A DNA stretch of 64,000 nt from assembly GCA_024472245.1 (NCBI GenBank), contig JANBXD010000002.1, positions 3,906,001-3,970,000 of the forward strand, read 5' to 3'. The notes beneath the pieces are model-generated. The model did not search any database. It was not told where the DNA came from and worked only from the letters and a program-made list of their open reading frames with translations. Position numbers and translations under genes: made by a program. How positions within the stretch are numbered: the first letter of the stretch is position 1; the number at the start of each line of letters is the position of its first letter. This DNA is from Beauveria sp. NWAFU-1 (taxonomy: Eukaryota; Ascomycota; Sordariomycetes; Hypocreales; Cordycipitaceae). Below, in pieces: positions 35,418 to 47,611 of the stretch.

Positions 35418-36850
35418 TGTCCTTTCGTCCTCCAACTATAGTCGATTTACATCCTTTTATGCGTAGCGCATCTTTTTTGTTTGTATCGATCGAATTGCGC
35501 GTTATGGAAGCGAATATATATCTTTTTTTTGTTCATCGAATTGTCTCTACATTTAGGATGAGCGCACCTCGCTGTTGGTTATTTATTGTGCGCATAGAAA
35601 TAACAAGCCACAAGATTTCAGATTACACCAGCCATTTTGCTACTGCCTCAGTTATCAATAGCCAGCTAGGGGTTGGGCAAAAGGGAGGCTTTCACGCCTG
35701 CTCAATGGAGACGCGACACGTTCATTCCGATGGCACTGCCGCCTGTTTGTCGGTTGTCACACGCAAGGCTGCAGCGAGAGCTGACTTTTCTGTTTCACAT
35801 CAGCTGCTACGTGGACGAATGTAAGAAGTGACTACGGAGTACCCTTGCTCGATCGAAGAAGTTCAGCTTGCTGGCGCTTGAGGTAACGATGCTCCGTTCC
35901 GCGTCTATATGCATCGGGTCACCATTCATTATACCCATCACCGTTCATGTCCATTACCTACCGCATTTCTGCCATGCCCAAGCTGCCTTGGCATACTCAA
36001 TGAAAGCGTCTTGGACAAGCACTTCTATCATAGCCGCAACTGCCAATGCCAGCAACATGGGCCCCAGCCCAGACGCCGCCAAACCCTTTCGCCATGATAG
36101 GTTGAGGGCCCCTGATACTCTTACGGAAATATCATAGCTTCTTGGGCGGCCCATCAATAAGTATGCACCCCTAGTTCTAGTCTTTTTGGGGACTTTTGCG
36201 GCTATAAGATCCTGCATATACCAGATTCTAGCTTTACCAGAAAAGCATGTTAGTTAGTACTACAATATCTCTACCTCTGCCACATTATGCTAATTTGCGT
36301 TGTCTCGAACCTTCATAGTGAACCTCATAACTTGTTAATGGTCTGGATTTTCTCTAATTCGACCAGAGTTGATAACCCTTTGCATGCGCTGACAGTGATT
36401 CACCATCAAGTACTCCAGAGCATGCGATACGTGGTAGGGCTACAGATACATCCGGTCTCACGGGGGATTCTAATGCCCTACATCCCTGAAGGGACCAGCA
36501 CCTACTATATGCAGTAATAACTACGGGTCAATCTTTGTATAATAGCAGCGTGCCGATGTAGGGCTTTATGTAATCTGTACATTTGGAAACAACTACTAAT
36601 GATAGCAATGAGCATGTACCTTGAGGTGCTTGACGTACGAGCGCGACAGCGGACCCACAGGCTAACGCTGCGTGCGGTGCGCTGAAGTGCCAGCTAACAG
36701 TGAACAGTGGCAGCTAATGGCTTCACGAACCAAACTTACGTCACGGGGCCGCTTGTGCAGGTTGCAACTTTGCGACAACACATTCCTCATCTTACTTTTC
36801 GCAAACCTCCATCAGCACAGCTCGGATGGCTTCGAAATTCGTCGTCGAGT
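35418..36850. other. AT-richer intergenic stretch
   Basis: No gene is supported. The first 150 bases should be the 3' end of the Munc13-like gene, with T runs near 35522-35531. The middle (35850-36600) is more AT-rich than the genes around it and may be old, decayed repeat DNA, but no repeat ends or coding motif can be seen. A TACTCCGTA motif lies at 35833 (reverse). The right 150 bases lead into the membrane protein gene. Confidence 0.45.
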
Positions 36851-39001
36851 ATGTTTAATACAGCAAGCCGCCCGCTGCCAGTGGGCTCCATCATCTTTTC
36901 CATCCTTGCGCTCCTCGTCGTGTCCTTGGTAGTCCTGCTCATTCTGCGGCACTACCTGCCGCTCCGGTCGACGCCAGGTTTCTACTTTGTGCCCATCTTC
37001 TTCGCGATATGGCTCCCGTCCGTCATTGTGCTTCTGGTGCCGATAGACCTGGCCTCGAGCGCGGGGACGGATGATGACGGGACGCGAGGCATTTGGCTTC
37101 CCGAAAGGGTCATTCTCGTCTCGTGGAGGATAACATATTGGCTGACATTTGCCTTGACTTGGTTTGTATAACACAGCGTTCAACCATGTATACTTCTAAC
37201 ATGATGCAGGTTTATCCTACCGATCCTTGGCGAATACTCCGACGCTGGATATCGAGAGCCACACGACCGACTGATGTACTCGCTTCGTTCGAATGCACAG
37301 TTTTACGCCATGGTGCTGGGTTCCGCCATAGTTGGGCTTGCGTACGTGGTCATTCGATATGACGTAACCTATGATTCCCTCAAGGGTGTCGTAATGGCTT
37401 TGGCCTACTGCTGGGGCTTAGTTTTCGCCATCTACCTCATGGGACACGGACTGGTCTCCATACCGAAGCGCCTGATTCGCGACGCCAACATAGCGAACAA
37501 ACTTCGCCGACTGCAGGCAAAAGCACCAAAGGCATACGAAAAAATGGAAGATTCCGCGACGTCGTTGGAAGAGATTGAAGCCCAAGTTGCAGAACTCGCG
37601 AAGCGCAAGGTCGGCAGCGCCGCCGACTTTCGCGACTGGATCGAAGAGCTGCAAGAAATTGCCAACGTTGCTGAGACGAGGCCGCACGCCACAACGTTTG
37701 ATGTGAACACCATGGACCGAACTGTTCCCAATGTCATGACGTCAAAGTACCTGGCCGACCTCACACGGCGGCTGATCCGGGCCAAGCACGCGAGAACACG
37801 TTTTGTTCACGAGTGGCATGATTTGGTAAACGAGGCCGGAAAAGCGCAGGAAATTTTGGATTCCGCGGCGTCAAAACGGCTCGACTTTGGGGACGTTTCA
37901 CCCCACGCGGGGCTATGGGATAAAGCCAAGCTCCTCAACCCCTACACCAGGTATCTATGGCACTATCAGATCGCGCCGTACATGCAGATTGGTCTGGGGA
38001 TACTACTCACCTTGGCGTCTGCATGCGTTATTTGGTCCGAAGTAGTCAAACTGCCCTTTCCCCACCTGTCAGTCATCCGTCTGAGTGTTATTCACCACTG
38101 GGTCGGCGACAGGGCCGAGGTGGGCTTCGCTGGGCAAGTCATTTCCGCCTTTTGGATTTGCTACATGTGTGCTGCCGCGCTCGTGACCATGACCGAAGTC
38201 AAGGTGTGGCGTGGGCGAGCCCTTGTGCGGCGCAACACTGGCTACGAAGCTGCTTTCTGGTACGCGATGCAGGTCGCCAAGCTGACCGTGCCGCTGTCCT
38301 ACAACTTCTTGACCTTTTTGTCCAGCGAAGTATACACAAAGACTGCGTTCTATGGCTTCTTGGGCCGTCTCGTCGACTTTACCCACCTCGGTCGCTGGTT
38401 TGACGACTTGTTTCCCTACTTGTTGATTATCCCGGTCATTGCGGCCACTTTTGGCCTATACGGCAAAGTAAAGCGACTATTTGTCGGCATTGACCTGCTC
38501 GACGACGACGAGGAAAACTTGACCGGCTACGGCACGGGCTCATGGCGCGAGGGGCGCGACTTGATCGAGAGAGAGCTGGGCGGCGAGACCATTCGCCGTC
38601 GCGACGAGCTGTTTGCGAGGCTGGCCACCGCAAGCAGTGGCAGCGGCCGGGCCGCCCCTGTTCTCTCGGTGCCGCCCGGCGAAAGCGCTTCGCGGGGCGC
38701 ACCGCGGACAATTGGCGTAGGCTCGGCAGCAGGTGGCCAAAGAACGGGCGCATCTACCCGACGTTACTTGGACGATCCGCCCGAGGACGATGGCCTGATT
38801 CAAATTATCGGTCACCGCATGAAGAACACGGTGGATAATATAGAGACGCCTAAATGGTTCCAGGACCTGGGACAGGGCTTCAAGAAGCCAAACTGGATGG
38901 GCGGCGGCGGTAATAGCGCCAGCAGCCAAGAAAGAAGCGGTATCCGGAGCTGGTTCGGCGGGAGTAGCAACAACAGCGAGGGTGGGCAGATTCGACTGTA
39001 A
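36851..39001 (+). CDS. LMBR1/LMBD2-type multi-pass membrane protein
   Basis: Two exons (36851-37161 and 37210-39001) join as TG|G across a 48-nt intron (GTTTGT...CTAAC...CAG), giving 700 residues. About nine hydrophobic spans are seen. Five lie in the first 210 residues; a charged, coiled-coil-like loop of about 190 residues follows; then come four more spans. A polar tail of about 180 residues ends the chain and is rich in Gly, Ser and Arg. This 5+4 plan with a long central loop is that of the LMBR1 family, closest to LMBD2. Animal relatives have been linked to receptor and lipid-signalling roles; the fungal function is not established. The ATG at 36851 puts the first span at residues 13-33, as expected. 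Its stop lies 143 bases from the stop of the CorA-like gene on the other strand, so the two transcripts probably overlap at their 3' ends. Confidence 0.9.
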
Positions 39002-39144
39002 TACTAGACTCGACATCTTTCTTGGCTCTACTTGAGCGAAATAGACTTCTATAAAGGCACCCACTAATGTCAAAACGTTGTACACACATAAAAAACACAT
39101 TCGTTTCCTTGCCGTTATAAAACTCAGATGAGTAGAAAACTAAC

Positions 39145-40623
39145 TCAGTACTCTTCTTCTACGACAATGACATTGTCCCTCCAAGCCTTCCACTCCTCCT
39201 CCGCCCTCACCGGCTTCCGGAAGCGAATCCACCGCGCGCCACGCATTCTATAATACCCCGACACCTTCTTCATCGCGCGCCCCCAGCCCAGCCGCTCCCT
39301 GCGCCACGCGCTTGCCGCCCGCACGATTCTATCGCCATCAGCGACGAAGCCGCCAGCAACCGCCTCCTCCCCCGCCGCCACACCACCACCGCCGCCGCCG
39401 CTGCTCGTCGGCATCTCGACCCAGACATCTGCGAGGCGCAGCTGATCGAGGCAGACAAATCCCAGCGCCGCCGCGACCGCCACGACGCTCGCCACCCAAA
39501 ATACCCAAAACTGGGTGCCCCCGGGTCCGTAGCGACCCTCGACGGCGAGGACGCCCGCGACGATGCTGACGGGGAGCAGCGCTGCCCCGAGGTATGCGAT
39601 GCGGTCGAGGCTACGCGTGTCGGACTCGGGATCGGCGGCGGCGGTGGTGGTGGCGGGCGGAGAAGGGGGACGGGCGGTGGCGGTGACGGCGGCGGCGGCG
39701 GCGAGCTGGATGCGCAGCTGCACCCGCTGCGAGAGCTCTGTCCACGCGGCAGCTGCCGAGCTCGCGCGGCAGGAGCCATGTCGGGCGCCGCGGCGCACAT
39801 TGTCGTCGTCGAGGTTTCGCTCGAGCGCGACAGCACAACTCCAGAGCAGCCGCGCGTCGCTGTCGAGCGGCAGGGCGACGAGACGGGCGGTCCAGCGGTC
39901 GTGGACGAGCTCGGCGAGCATCTCTTCCAGGGCAATCGCCTGCTGCTGCGCGTGGTTGATGGCGCTGGCGAGCTCGTCATCGAGCGTCACGATCGAGGTC
40001 GGCCCAGCAGACTGAGAAGCGGCATGCCGCCGTCTCGGCGCCGCCGCCGCCGCGCCGTGCTGCAGTGCCGAGCGTCTCGTCGCTGCATCTTGGTGCGTCA
40101 GCCTCGGCGCCTCCACCTTGCGCCTCCTCTTCCTCTTCCCCTCCGCTGCCTCCTCCTCCTCCTCCTTTTCCTCCCCCACGAGCGGTGTATCAACCAAGAG
40201 AACCGGAACCTGCGACGACAGCCACAGCGCCGCCCGCCGCATCATCACGCTCCTGGCCCCTTTTGTCGTCGTCGTCTCCTCCGGGTACCGCGCCGTCCAC
40301 CACCGCGCCCCGCCACGCGGACGACGATACGGCGCGCCGTGCTGCGCAAACGCTTCGATAAACGAGCCGTCAACGCCCGCGAGGCTGCGCAGCGCTTCGC
40401 TCACGTCGGTGTCGAGGACGGCGCAGCCCCGGAGAACGATGAGCTGCTGGACGCCGGACGGCGACCCGCCGAGAAGCTCGGACCGCAGGTTGTCGACCGT
40501 GTCGAGGCGATGCCGGTGGTGCGGGTGCGGCGCGGTCCATTCAAGGACGTAGCCGATGGGCGCGACGCTATCTTTGGTGTCGGGAGGGTGTCGCGACAAC
40601 GACTTGCGACGACGCTGCGACAT
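39145..40623 (-). CDS. CorA-like membrane protein lacking the GMN motif
   Basis: One uninterrupted frame of 492 residues. The N-terminal two thirds are soluble, with long runs of Ala, Arg, Glu and other simple sequence. Two hydrophobic spans near residues 350-372 and 382-403 are joined by a very short loop, followed by a Gly-rich run and a basic C-terminal region. Two closely spaced C-terminal spans after a large soluble domain are the CorA-type magnesium channel plan. Where true CorA proteins have Gly-Met-Asn at the end of the first span, this one has Ala-Val-Glu-Gly, so magnesium transport cannot be assumed. Many fungal genomes hold such divergent CorA-like proteins of unknown role. The gene is very GC-rich, which leaves long open frames on the opposite strand as well. 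The start ATG is the first in frame. Confidence 0.75.
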   Translation of the reverse strand: MSQRRRKSLSRHPPDTKDSVAPIGYVLEWTAPHPHHRHRLDTVDNLRSELLGGSPSGVQQLIVLRGCAVLDTDVSEALRSLAGVDGSFIEAFAQHGAPYRRPRGGARWWTARYPEETTTTKGARSVMMRRAALWLSSQVPVLLVDTPLVGEEKEEEEEAAEGKRKRRRKVEAPRLTHQDAATRRSALQHGAAAAAPRRRHAASQSAGPTSIVTLDDELASAINHAQQQAIALEEMLAELVHDRWTARLVALPLDSDARLLWSCAVALERNLDDDNVRRGARHGSCRASSAAAAWTELSQRVQLRIQLAAAAAVTATARPPSPPATTTAAADPESDTRSLDRIAYLGAALLPVSIVAGVLAVEGRYGPGGTQFWVFWVASVVAVAAALGFVCLDQLRLADVWVEMPTSSGGGGGGVAAGEEAVAGGFVADGDRIVRAASAWRRERLGWGRAMKKVSGYYRMRGARWIRFRKPVRAEEEWKAWRDNVIVVEEEY

Positions 40624-41554
40624 GTTGGGCTTTTTCTAGTTTCGTAGTTTCTGCTCTGGTCGTTTCTTGCAAGCTAGAGTGAATGATGAATAGGTTCTGG
40701 GCCAAATCAATGCGTCGCATCATATCAACTCGAAAAGTGCATATCCATAGTATATAATCACTTCAGCCTGCAAGACCTCATGGCTGCAATGGTCACGCAG
40801 CTGTAGCAGAGCTGGGCATCTCTTGTCGGCTCTAAATCATGCGACCAGACGATAGGCATGATCTTTCTCGACTGACCTACAACTGGCAAATTTTCTTCTC
40901 GACTGCAAAGGGCCATGGCTGTAATGTGTCGCCGCTCTGCAACGATCATACGCCAGGTCAAAGGTAGTCACGCGCCACCAGCGCAGTCACCATGTCACCT
41001 ATTTTCTCGCTGGAGACGACAGCTGATGGATGTCTGCTTCATTGAACGAAAGAAGCGCCGGCACGTTTCGACAAAAAGAAGCAAAGTTCACATGCGTATC
41101 GATAGATTCAGATGTCTCTGTAGTAAAATGGAAATAACTAGGAAAAACGATACTCAACAGGAAATATCAATTCCCATCTTTGCCTCTCCATTTATTCCCC
41201 AGACGCCGTTCCACAAAAAAAAAAAAGAACAAGTTCGCAGACGCCGCTGCCCGTTTTTCAAAGTGTGCAAGGAAACCAAAAATATTTGGTACAATGTGAT
41301 GATCTTGTCAAAGAGTTTTGGTTCCCGGGTTGGCAGAAGCGCCGTCATGGTGGGAGCACCCATGCAGCGCCGCGGCGCCAATCCATCGAGTCGTTACGAG
41401 TGCAGCTCATGAGTAAAGGTAGAAAAACAGGCTGAAAATACATGAAAATGAGAGTCAAATGCAACTCTAATCCCTCAATGCAAAGTCGTGTACACATGTC
41501 TGCTGATGAGCTAGTCTGGCGGCGAGGTTGTCGTTCGAGGTTGTCGTTCTGTGG
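40624..41554. other. Intergenic
   Basis: This holds the promoter of the CorA-like gene (left) and the 3' end of the NRC-2 kinase gene (right). An A12 run lies at 41215-41226. No gene is seen. Confidence 0.55.
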
Positions 41555-43644
41555 CTATGTTCGGATGCCCTTTTGATAGCTATGATGCTCGTGATGACCG
41601 TGATCGTCGCCGTCATGGTGTAAAGTGACGCTGTTGAACTCGAGGAACGGGTCTGCGACTTCGTTGCCTGGTGTGGACAGTCCACTATCCAGAGGGACAC
41701 CTGGTATCTGCCTGGCACCGCTGATATCGACGCTTTCGCTCTCCTTGACGTTTCGGAAATTGACAGTATCGATGCCGCGGCCAGCATGAGGGACGATGGG
41801 GGGCTTCATATGTCGAATGAGTGCCCACTGCGTGGTACGGAAAAAGGGGTGAACTTTGATGTCGGAAGCGCCAGCTCTAGCTCCTAGTCGGCGATTCTCG
41901 TCCTTGATCAGCAGCTTGCGAATAATAGACTTGCAAAGACTACAAATTGTTAGCAGGAGAATGAAGATGGTGCGGCTGATGTGTGAGCTGGCGCAATGAC
42001 TTACTTCGAGATTTGGGGAGCACCAGCGTGGTCAGGGAAGGGAATGTCCTCGCGAAGAATGTTTGCAAAGGTAGCATTACGATTTTTGCCCTTGAAAGGA
42101 GTCGTGCCGTAGAGCATTTCGTAGATAAGAATGCCGAGGGTCCACCAGTCGACGGCACTTGTATGACCGCTACCCTTAATAACCTCTGGCGCAATGTACT
42201 CCTCGGTGCCGACGAATGAGTTTGTGCGGAAGTTGGCAATGCAGGATCTTGTGTCGATGGTTGGGAGAGCGTCGGTTCGCGCACCATTCTTGCCGACAAT
42301 CATGGTTGGTTTGCCGCCGAGGTCAGACTGTTTTGACAAGTCGAAATCCGAAAGCATAATGTGCCCGGACTGATGCAGAAGGATATCTGCAACATGAATT
42401 AGGCGGGTGTTGGGGATGACATGGTGCAATGCGACTTACTTTCGGGCTTGAGATCTCTGTAGATGAAGCCCATGAGATGCAGGTACTCAAGAGCGGCCGT
42501 GACTTCGGCAGCATAGAATCGCGCATCATCTTCGGGGATGCATTTTCCGGGGCGAGTCTGGAGGGCGCGGAAGAATTCGCCACCGCTACAATACTCCATG
42601 CATAGATAGAGATGGTCCTCCGACTGGAAAGAGTGGTAGAGGGTGACAATAAACGGGTGGTTACTTGTGGCGAGAATTTCTTGCTCAGCGAGAGCTCTCT
42701 TGATCTTGTTGCGCTTGATCATCTCCTTCTTGCTCAAGACTAGAAAGATTGTTAGTTGATTGTGAGGGGAGGGGCCGAAGATGAGGCATACCCTTCATGG
42801 CATATAGACGATTGCTCTTCTTCTCACGGACAAGATAGACTTTTCCAACGTCTCCTTTTCCGATAAGCTTGATCTTGTCAAAGCTGGAGGGACTAACTTC
42901 AACGTTGCGGACTTTGATAGAATTGGAGCTATAGGTTCGGCGGAAGGCGGCGTTGGCAGTTTTTGGAAGCGGGAGGGCGCCGAGGGTATCTTCATCATGC
43001 AGACCGGCGGCGTGAGCTTTGGCTTGGGCGGAGACGGAACCGATGAGACCAAGCCTGCCGGAGTCGGGGCTCTGAAAGACGGGATCCTTGCCAAGCTCGG
43101 CGGTACCCGGACGCTCGCCGCCCATGGCGACGACCTTGTCGGCATCACTGACAAACATGCCTTGGGCATTGGGGGCGCTAGCGACTCTTCGAAGCCTGCG
43201 CGCGAGCTCCTCTTTGGTCTCGGCGGTGGCGTGTTGCTCGGGACCGCCCGCGGGACCGGATATGTGCAGCGAGGGAGTATCGGGGGGGCTAGGGGGCACG
43301 GAGCTGTCGTTATGATGGCGGAGGCCAGGCTGGCCCTGATGGACAAAGTAAGGGTTGGCAGTAGCAGTCGGGCTCATGGCCTCGTCGAGCTGGTTGCCCT
43401 CGCTAGCGACAGTATGGGCGCGAAGTCGGCTGACGGTATTGCTAAAGAACTTTGTGTGGCGCGAGGGCTTGGGACTAGCAACGCTGTCGTGGGCATTGGC
43501 TGTGGTGACTGTGCTGTTGGGGGAGCCGACCGAGGTCGAGGCATTCTTTTCCTTGTCGCCAGGCGCCGGGCTGTTGATACGAAAGAAGTTGCGTAATCGA
43601 TGGCTCACCTGGCCAGAGGAGCCATTCGTATTCTTGGGAGGCAT
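41555..43644 (-). CDS. AGC-family protein kinase NRC-2 (Fpk1/Kin82 type)
   Basis: Four exons (43644-42792, 42739-42440, 42386-42005, 41939-41555) give 639 residues. The N-terminal 260 residues are Ser/Pro-rich and probably regulatory. The kinase domain starts near residue 263 with glycine loop GKGDVGKV, catalytic Lys284 and YRDLKPEN at 378-385. The metal-binding motif is DFD (398-400) rather than DFG, and a long insert with two potential phosphosites lies before APE. DFD plus insert is the known mark of the NRC-2/Fpk1 and plant AGCVIII kinases, so the change does not imply loss of activity. The C-terminal tail ends with a hydrophobic FLEF-type motif and a His-rich stretch. Fpk1 activates lipid flippases at the plasma membrane and trans-Golgi; Neurospora nrc-2 mutants conidiate constitutively. 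Introns of 52, 53 and 65 nt all have consensus ends. Confidence 0.95.
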
Positions 43645-45573
43645 GGTGAGGGCGGTCGGAGTGAGGAGATTGGCAGATCTTGGTCGGGGTCAGAGTGACG
43701 CAGTCGATGCCATGGCTTAGCTGGAGGTGAGAAAGAAGGGCGAAAGGATAGTGGTGATGTGCTACAAGCCGAAGTAAAAGCGGCAGGGTAGAGTCAGTGG
43801 GAGGGACAGGGACGAGAAGAGGAACGGGAATCGGATGATGATGCCAGCGAGAGGGGAGAGTGGAGATGGACAGCGACAACAAAACGTGGTGGGCACTGGC
43901 CGGTGGGCAGTGGGAGGCTGCACTGTGGTTCAAGTTGCTGAGCAATCAGTGCAGATGGCGGTGGTGGGCAGTTGGTGATTCTGAGCCTGTCAGCAGCCTA
44001 CAGTCCCTGCTAAAGTGCCTACAGCCCCTGAAATAAAGACCCCAGCTGGCACTTTGCCACTGCAGAGCCAATTCGCTGTGGGGGCTCCTGGGGAGCCGGC
44101 CGTGGCTAGACCTTGGCTGGGGTTGCCCCACCGAATGGGGTCAAGGCTGCCTTGCCTCGAGTTACTTCGAATGGCGTAAATAGCGTGACTGGAACCTCTC
44201 ACACCGCATAGCCAAATGGCTGTGCATTCAACACCAACCCATAGGATGCCATCTTGCCATCCTATATCGCACATGGGTGCAGTTTAACATATCGAGCTCC
44301 GGGCTCATCAGTCAACAGCGCCGTAAATGCCATCTCCCTGTCCAATTGTTGCACACTGGTGGATGTTGGGCAAGGCGCTAGCTCAGCTTCTCCAGTGCGT
44401 GTACTCGCTATCCCAGCAAGTGCCTCATCGATCAAGCGCTATCGATTTGCCGACAAATCCAAACACAGGCAGATGTCAAGAATCCACGTCTTGTATCACT
44501 CGCACTTTATCATTGTACGACTCGGCAACCGAGAAGTAAAAACATTCTCAGCTTCCTCGACCCTTTCAGTGAGTGCCTCAAGGGCCCAGCCGTGGCTACC
44601 AAACACTCGCTTGCCTCCGTCCCGTGTCATCCCATTCCATCACGTCTTCGCCCCTTGGCGCTAGCCACTCGCAAGCAAGTCACTGGTTCAGAACAAATAT
44701 TGGTCTAACCTAAACTATGATAAATGATGAAGCATTTTATTTCTCGGCGGCCTCTGTCAATTTTTCTCTCCCAAGAGCGTCTGGCCGAGGGCGCGTCAAC
44801 AGGTAGTGCTCACCTATGTATCAATACAATACCACCCATCATAGCATTGTCTCACTCATTACATGCATCAATGCCGACTAGAAACCCTGCGGCGCCTACC
44901 AGTATGCGCACTCCACATGGCAGGCTTGCCGCCTTTTGATTAATTACTGCCAGTGCCAGTGATTCATGCCATCTCGGATTGACATAGCAACCTTGTGCAT
45001 CCAAACTTTTGAGCTTTGGCCTTGGCTTTTAGCGGCCTGCCGTCCCGACGGCTCCCAGGCTCTGTGCGCAATAGCTTCCGCCAGTCCGTACCCCCTCTCC
45101 GCCTTATTCGCCTTGCCGCGTAATGTGCTTGGCGACACCTCAGCCAACCAAGCCAGCCTTGCGACGATTTCAGAAACTTTCCAAGAGCCTGTCCGCCTTG
45201 AATCTTTGTCGAGTCAGATCGCGCTTCTATGGTCTCTACTATCGTCTGCACGTACGAGGCCATACGATTAAAAGACAAGACAATGTTTTCATAATGATGA
45301 TTTTTAAGTCTCGAAACAATACAACTAGCGGCCTATAGGTAGGATAGCAGGCTATAGCCTGGCCCTATGGGGGCGAGGCTGCCTTGGAGGGCGTTGCATC
45401 ATCTGGCCGAGTTATTGGCCTTATACGCAGCCCATCAATTCAGCATTGGCTCTGTTAATGGACATGAAAAAAAAAAAAAGTAAAAATTTATCTCAAAAAC
45501 CTGGAGCCCATCTAAACCTCCAGTCCATGTGCCGTGTATGAATCGCCGCAACGCCTGATTGTCCCCGGCTACA
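43645..45573. other. Intergenic
   Basis: Bases 43645 to about 44000 should be the NRC-2 promoter. The right end holds the 3' region of the zinc-finger gene, with an A13 run at 45467-45479. A short palindrome AGGCTATAGCCT lies near 45351-45362. No gene is seen. Confidence 0.5.
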
Positions 45574-46622
45574 TCATAGGCCCGACCCCATGTCCTCGTC
45601 TTCAGACGCATCCGATGACTGTGAATCCAAAGTTTCGTCTCGCCGCAAAATTAGCTCTTTCAGTTTCCTCCTATTAGTCCTGTACGTCTGTAAATCTTCC
45701 ACTAGCTGATCCCGCGTCGAAGGCGTCACTTGGTTGCCCTCTTTGTCCTTTAGAAAATCGGCCACAGCCTCCGCATCTGCCTCGAGTTTGGTGCTCCAGT
45801 TCCAGCTGTTTTTCGGTCCATCTCCGACGTGCCAAGTCATGGGCACCAGGTGAGCCTGCTCTAGGTGCGTCGCCAACGCCACACCATCAACCTGCCGCGC
45901 GACTGATTGCTCGCCGCATTTACCCCACAAGCAGCAATGCTGCTCTCGAGGCTTTAGATGGATTGCATCGACATGTCGGCGAAGCGTGTCCATGTTATGC
46001 AGGTTGGCCTTGCAGCCGGACCACTCACACAAAAACCCTATAAATGTTGGCTTCAGCGCGTGATAGAGCTCTCTCGGCGTCCGTGGATCAGGCCGGGTGA
46101 CAGTCCTGCGACGGCGCTTCAGCGAGTAGTTTGGAACGTGCTTTTGCCTGCCAGACCGGCCAACGTGCACGACTGATCTAGATCCAGCGCCACCTGGCAT
46201 TTGGCCATAGGACATGCCGGCCCTCGATCCCTTGGGGCGACCTCTGCCTCTACGCGGCGGCCCAACTTGCGTCGTGGCCGGTTCTAAATTCGCGTTAGCC
46301 ACTCATTCCCGCTGCAAGACCGTAGCCTTTTCTTACCTGTGATTGCCACTTCGTAGTCGGCGTACTCGTTCACTTTGATGGGCGACGCCCTCAGTACCAC
46401 GGACACCGGAGATTGTGCCGACAGAGTTGGTCTTTCGTGCATGGGCTGTGCAGCAGAATAACTCGCAGCAAGGGCCTTTTGAGCAACCGCATCCTGATAT
46501 GCAGGACCGGGTATGGCGGCGAGACGCGATGACTTGTCGACGTCAGCGTTGGGGTTGCTGTCTACCTTGGTAGGTGTGGCGTGTGCTCCTGGAAAAGGCG
46601 CGTAGTGCTCGTTCAAGTCCAT
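45574..46622 (-). CDS. C2H2 zinc-finger protein with AT-hook
   Basis: Two exons (46622-46337 and 46283-45574) join as G|AA across a 53-nt intron (GTAAGA...CTAAC...TAG), giving 331 residues. Residues 1-95 are polar and unremarkable. An AT-hook (RRGRGRPKG) lies at about 106-114 and should bind the minor groove of AT-rich DNA. Two C2H2-like fingers follow: Cys181, Cys186, His199, His204, and Cys213, Cys218, His235, His240. The wide Cys-x4-Cys spacing is typical of fungal GLI/ZIC-like fingers. A Lys/Arg-rich run (RRRRT, about 152-157) could be a nuclear signal. The tail is acidic. This looks like a nuclear DNA-binding regulator, but I do not recognise a named orthologue. The start ATG gives the only protein-like exon 1 frame. 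Confidence 0.85.
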
Positions 46623-47611
46623 GGCCGCGCCAACAGCATCGCGCTCGTGAGTCGAGCAGGTCCCGATCTGGCAACGCTTGCGGGTCGAAATATTGATCTA
46701 AATGAAATAGAGACTGAGTATTTCCAAGCGGGCAGCAAGCTGTGCGGCTGGCGCCTTGGACCAAGCAAAACAGGGAGCTTGATGGTTGGAAGTGGTCTAG
46801 CCCTGCGGTTTGCAGCCCATGCTAGGGGAGCTTCCACGGTCGCCGGCCGTACCAGTCGGCGTTTGGAAAACGACACCAGCCAGCCAGCCAGCCAGCCAGC
46901 CACCAGCTACGGCGGTTGGGCGGTCCCAATATTGCCAGCCTCGCATCCACTACGCATATCCTGCAGGCTGCACATCTCTAATTCCCGCCCGGCGAGCGAT
47001 TTTCTCAACTTGATTATCCACACCGACCATCTCAGATCGATTGTGGCCGACTTTTCTAGTCTCGGAGCCTTGAAGTCCTGGCCGCTCGGTCTGACTCTAC
47101 GGCAGTCATCAATCGCTAGCGTGGAGTGCATTTCACGTTCGCAGTGCGATTCCTTTGCGTTGCAAGGAGAAGCAGAACAATATAATAGCATGCTTCTTGG
47201 CTTATCAATCTAGGTCAATGCGGCTCCACGGTTCCATATAACTGATCGAACCAACGGCATCATGCGTCCGGAAGCTGTAGCCTGGTCGCTCACAGAAAGG
47301 CTGGACCGCTAACCGGGTACGCCATGCGAACGAGTTCGAGTCACTTTGGAACAAACAAAGAGTCACTGCACACGTACTCCCTTACCAGGCTGACGCCAGA
47401 ATCTACGTGGCGGAATTGCGTCGGTAGGCCACTGCAGATCGCCGCCTGGTCACAGGCATAACTGTCATGTGTTACTCATGTTGGTGGCTGCCCGAGCGAG
47501 TGGCAGGCCCTAGGATTTCTCGCCCAAGCTTTCCCTGGCATCCCAACGCAATTGCCGGATTAGGCGTTTTATTGTTAGTCAATCGCTCCAGCCTGCAGAC
47601 TGTGCCAATTC
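46623..47611. other. Divergent intergenic region
   Basis: The zinc-finger gene (minus) and the M61-type gene (plus) point away from each other here, so both promoters should lie within. A (CCAG)6 tract is listed separately. A weak tRNA-like patch near 47270-47350 does not fold as a tRNA. The long plus-strand open frame across 46581-47213 is antisense to the zinc-finger gene start and has no motif. Confidence 0.5.
46876..46901. repeat. (CCAG)6 microsatellite
   Basis: Six perfect copies of CCAG occur in a row, about 255 bases upstream of the zinc-finger gene start. Confidence 0.9.

Noticed and set aside
39778..40647. Plus-strand open frame of 289 codons opposite the CorA-like gene
   Set aside because: It is antisense to a better-supported gene; the GC-rich, repetitive DNA keeps all frames open. 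The translation is mostly Arg/Pro/Leu runs with no motif.
46581..47213. Plus-strand open frame of 210 codons
   Set aside because: It overlaps the start of the zinc-finger gene in antisense, has no motif and crosses the CCAG microsatellite.
47268..47350. tRNA-like patch with a TAGCCTGGTCG A-box-like and a GTTCGAGTC B-box-like stretch
   Set aside because: The T-arm and acceptor stems do not pair, and the anticodon stem has mismatches. At most a decayed tRNA; chance is as likely.
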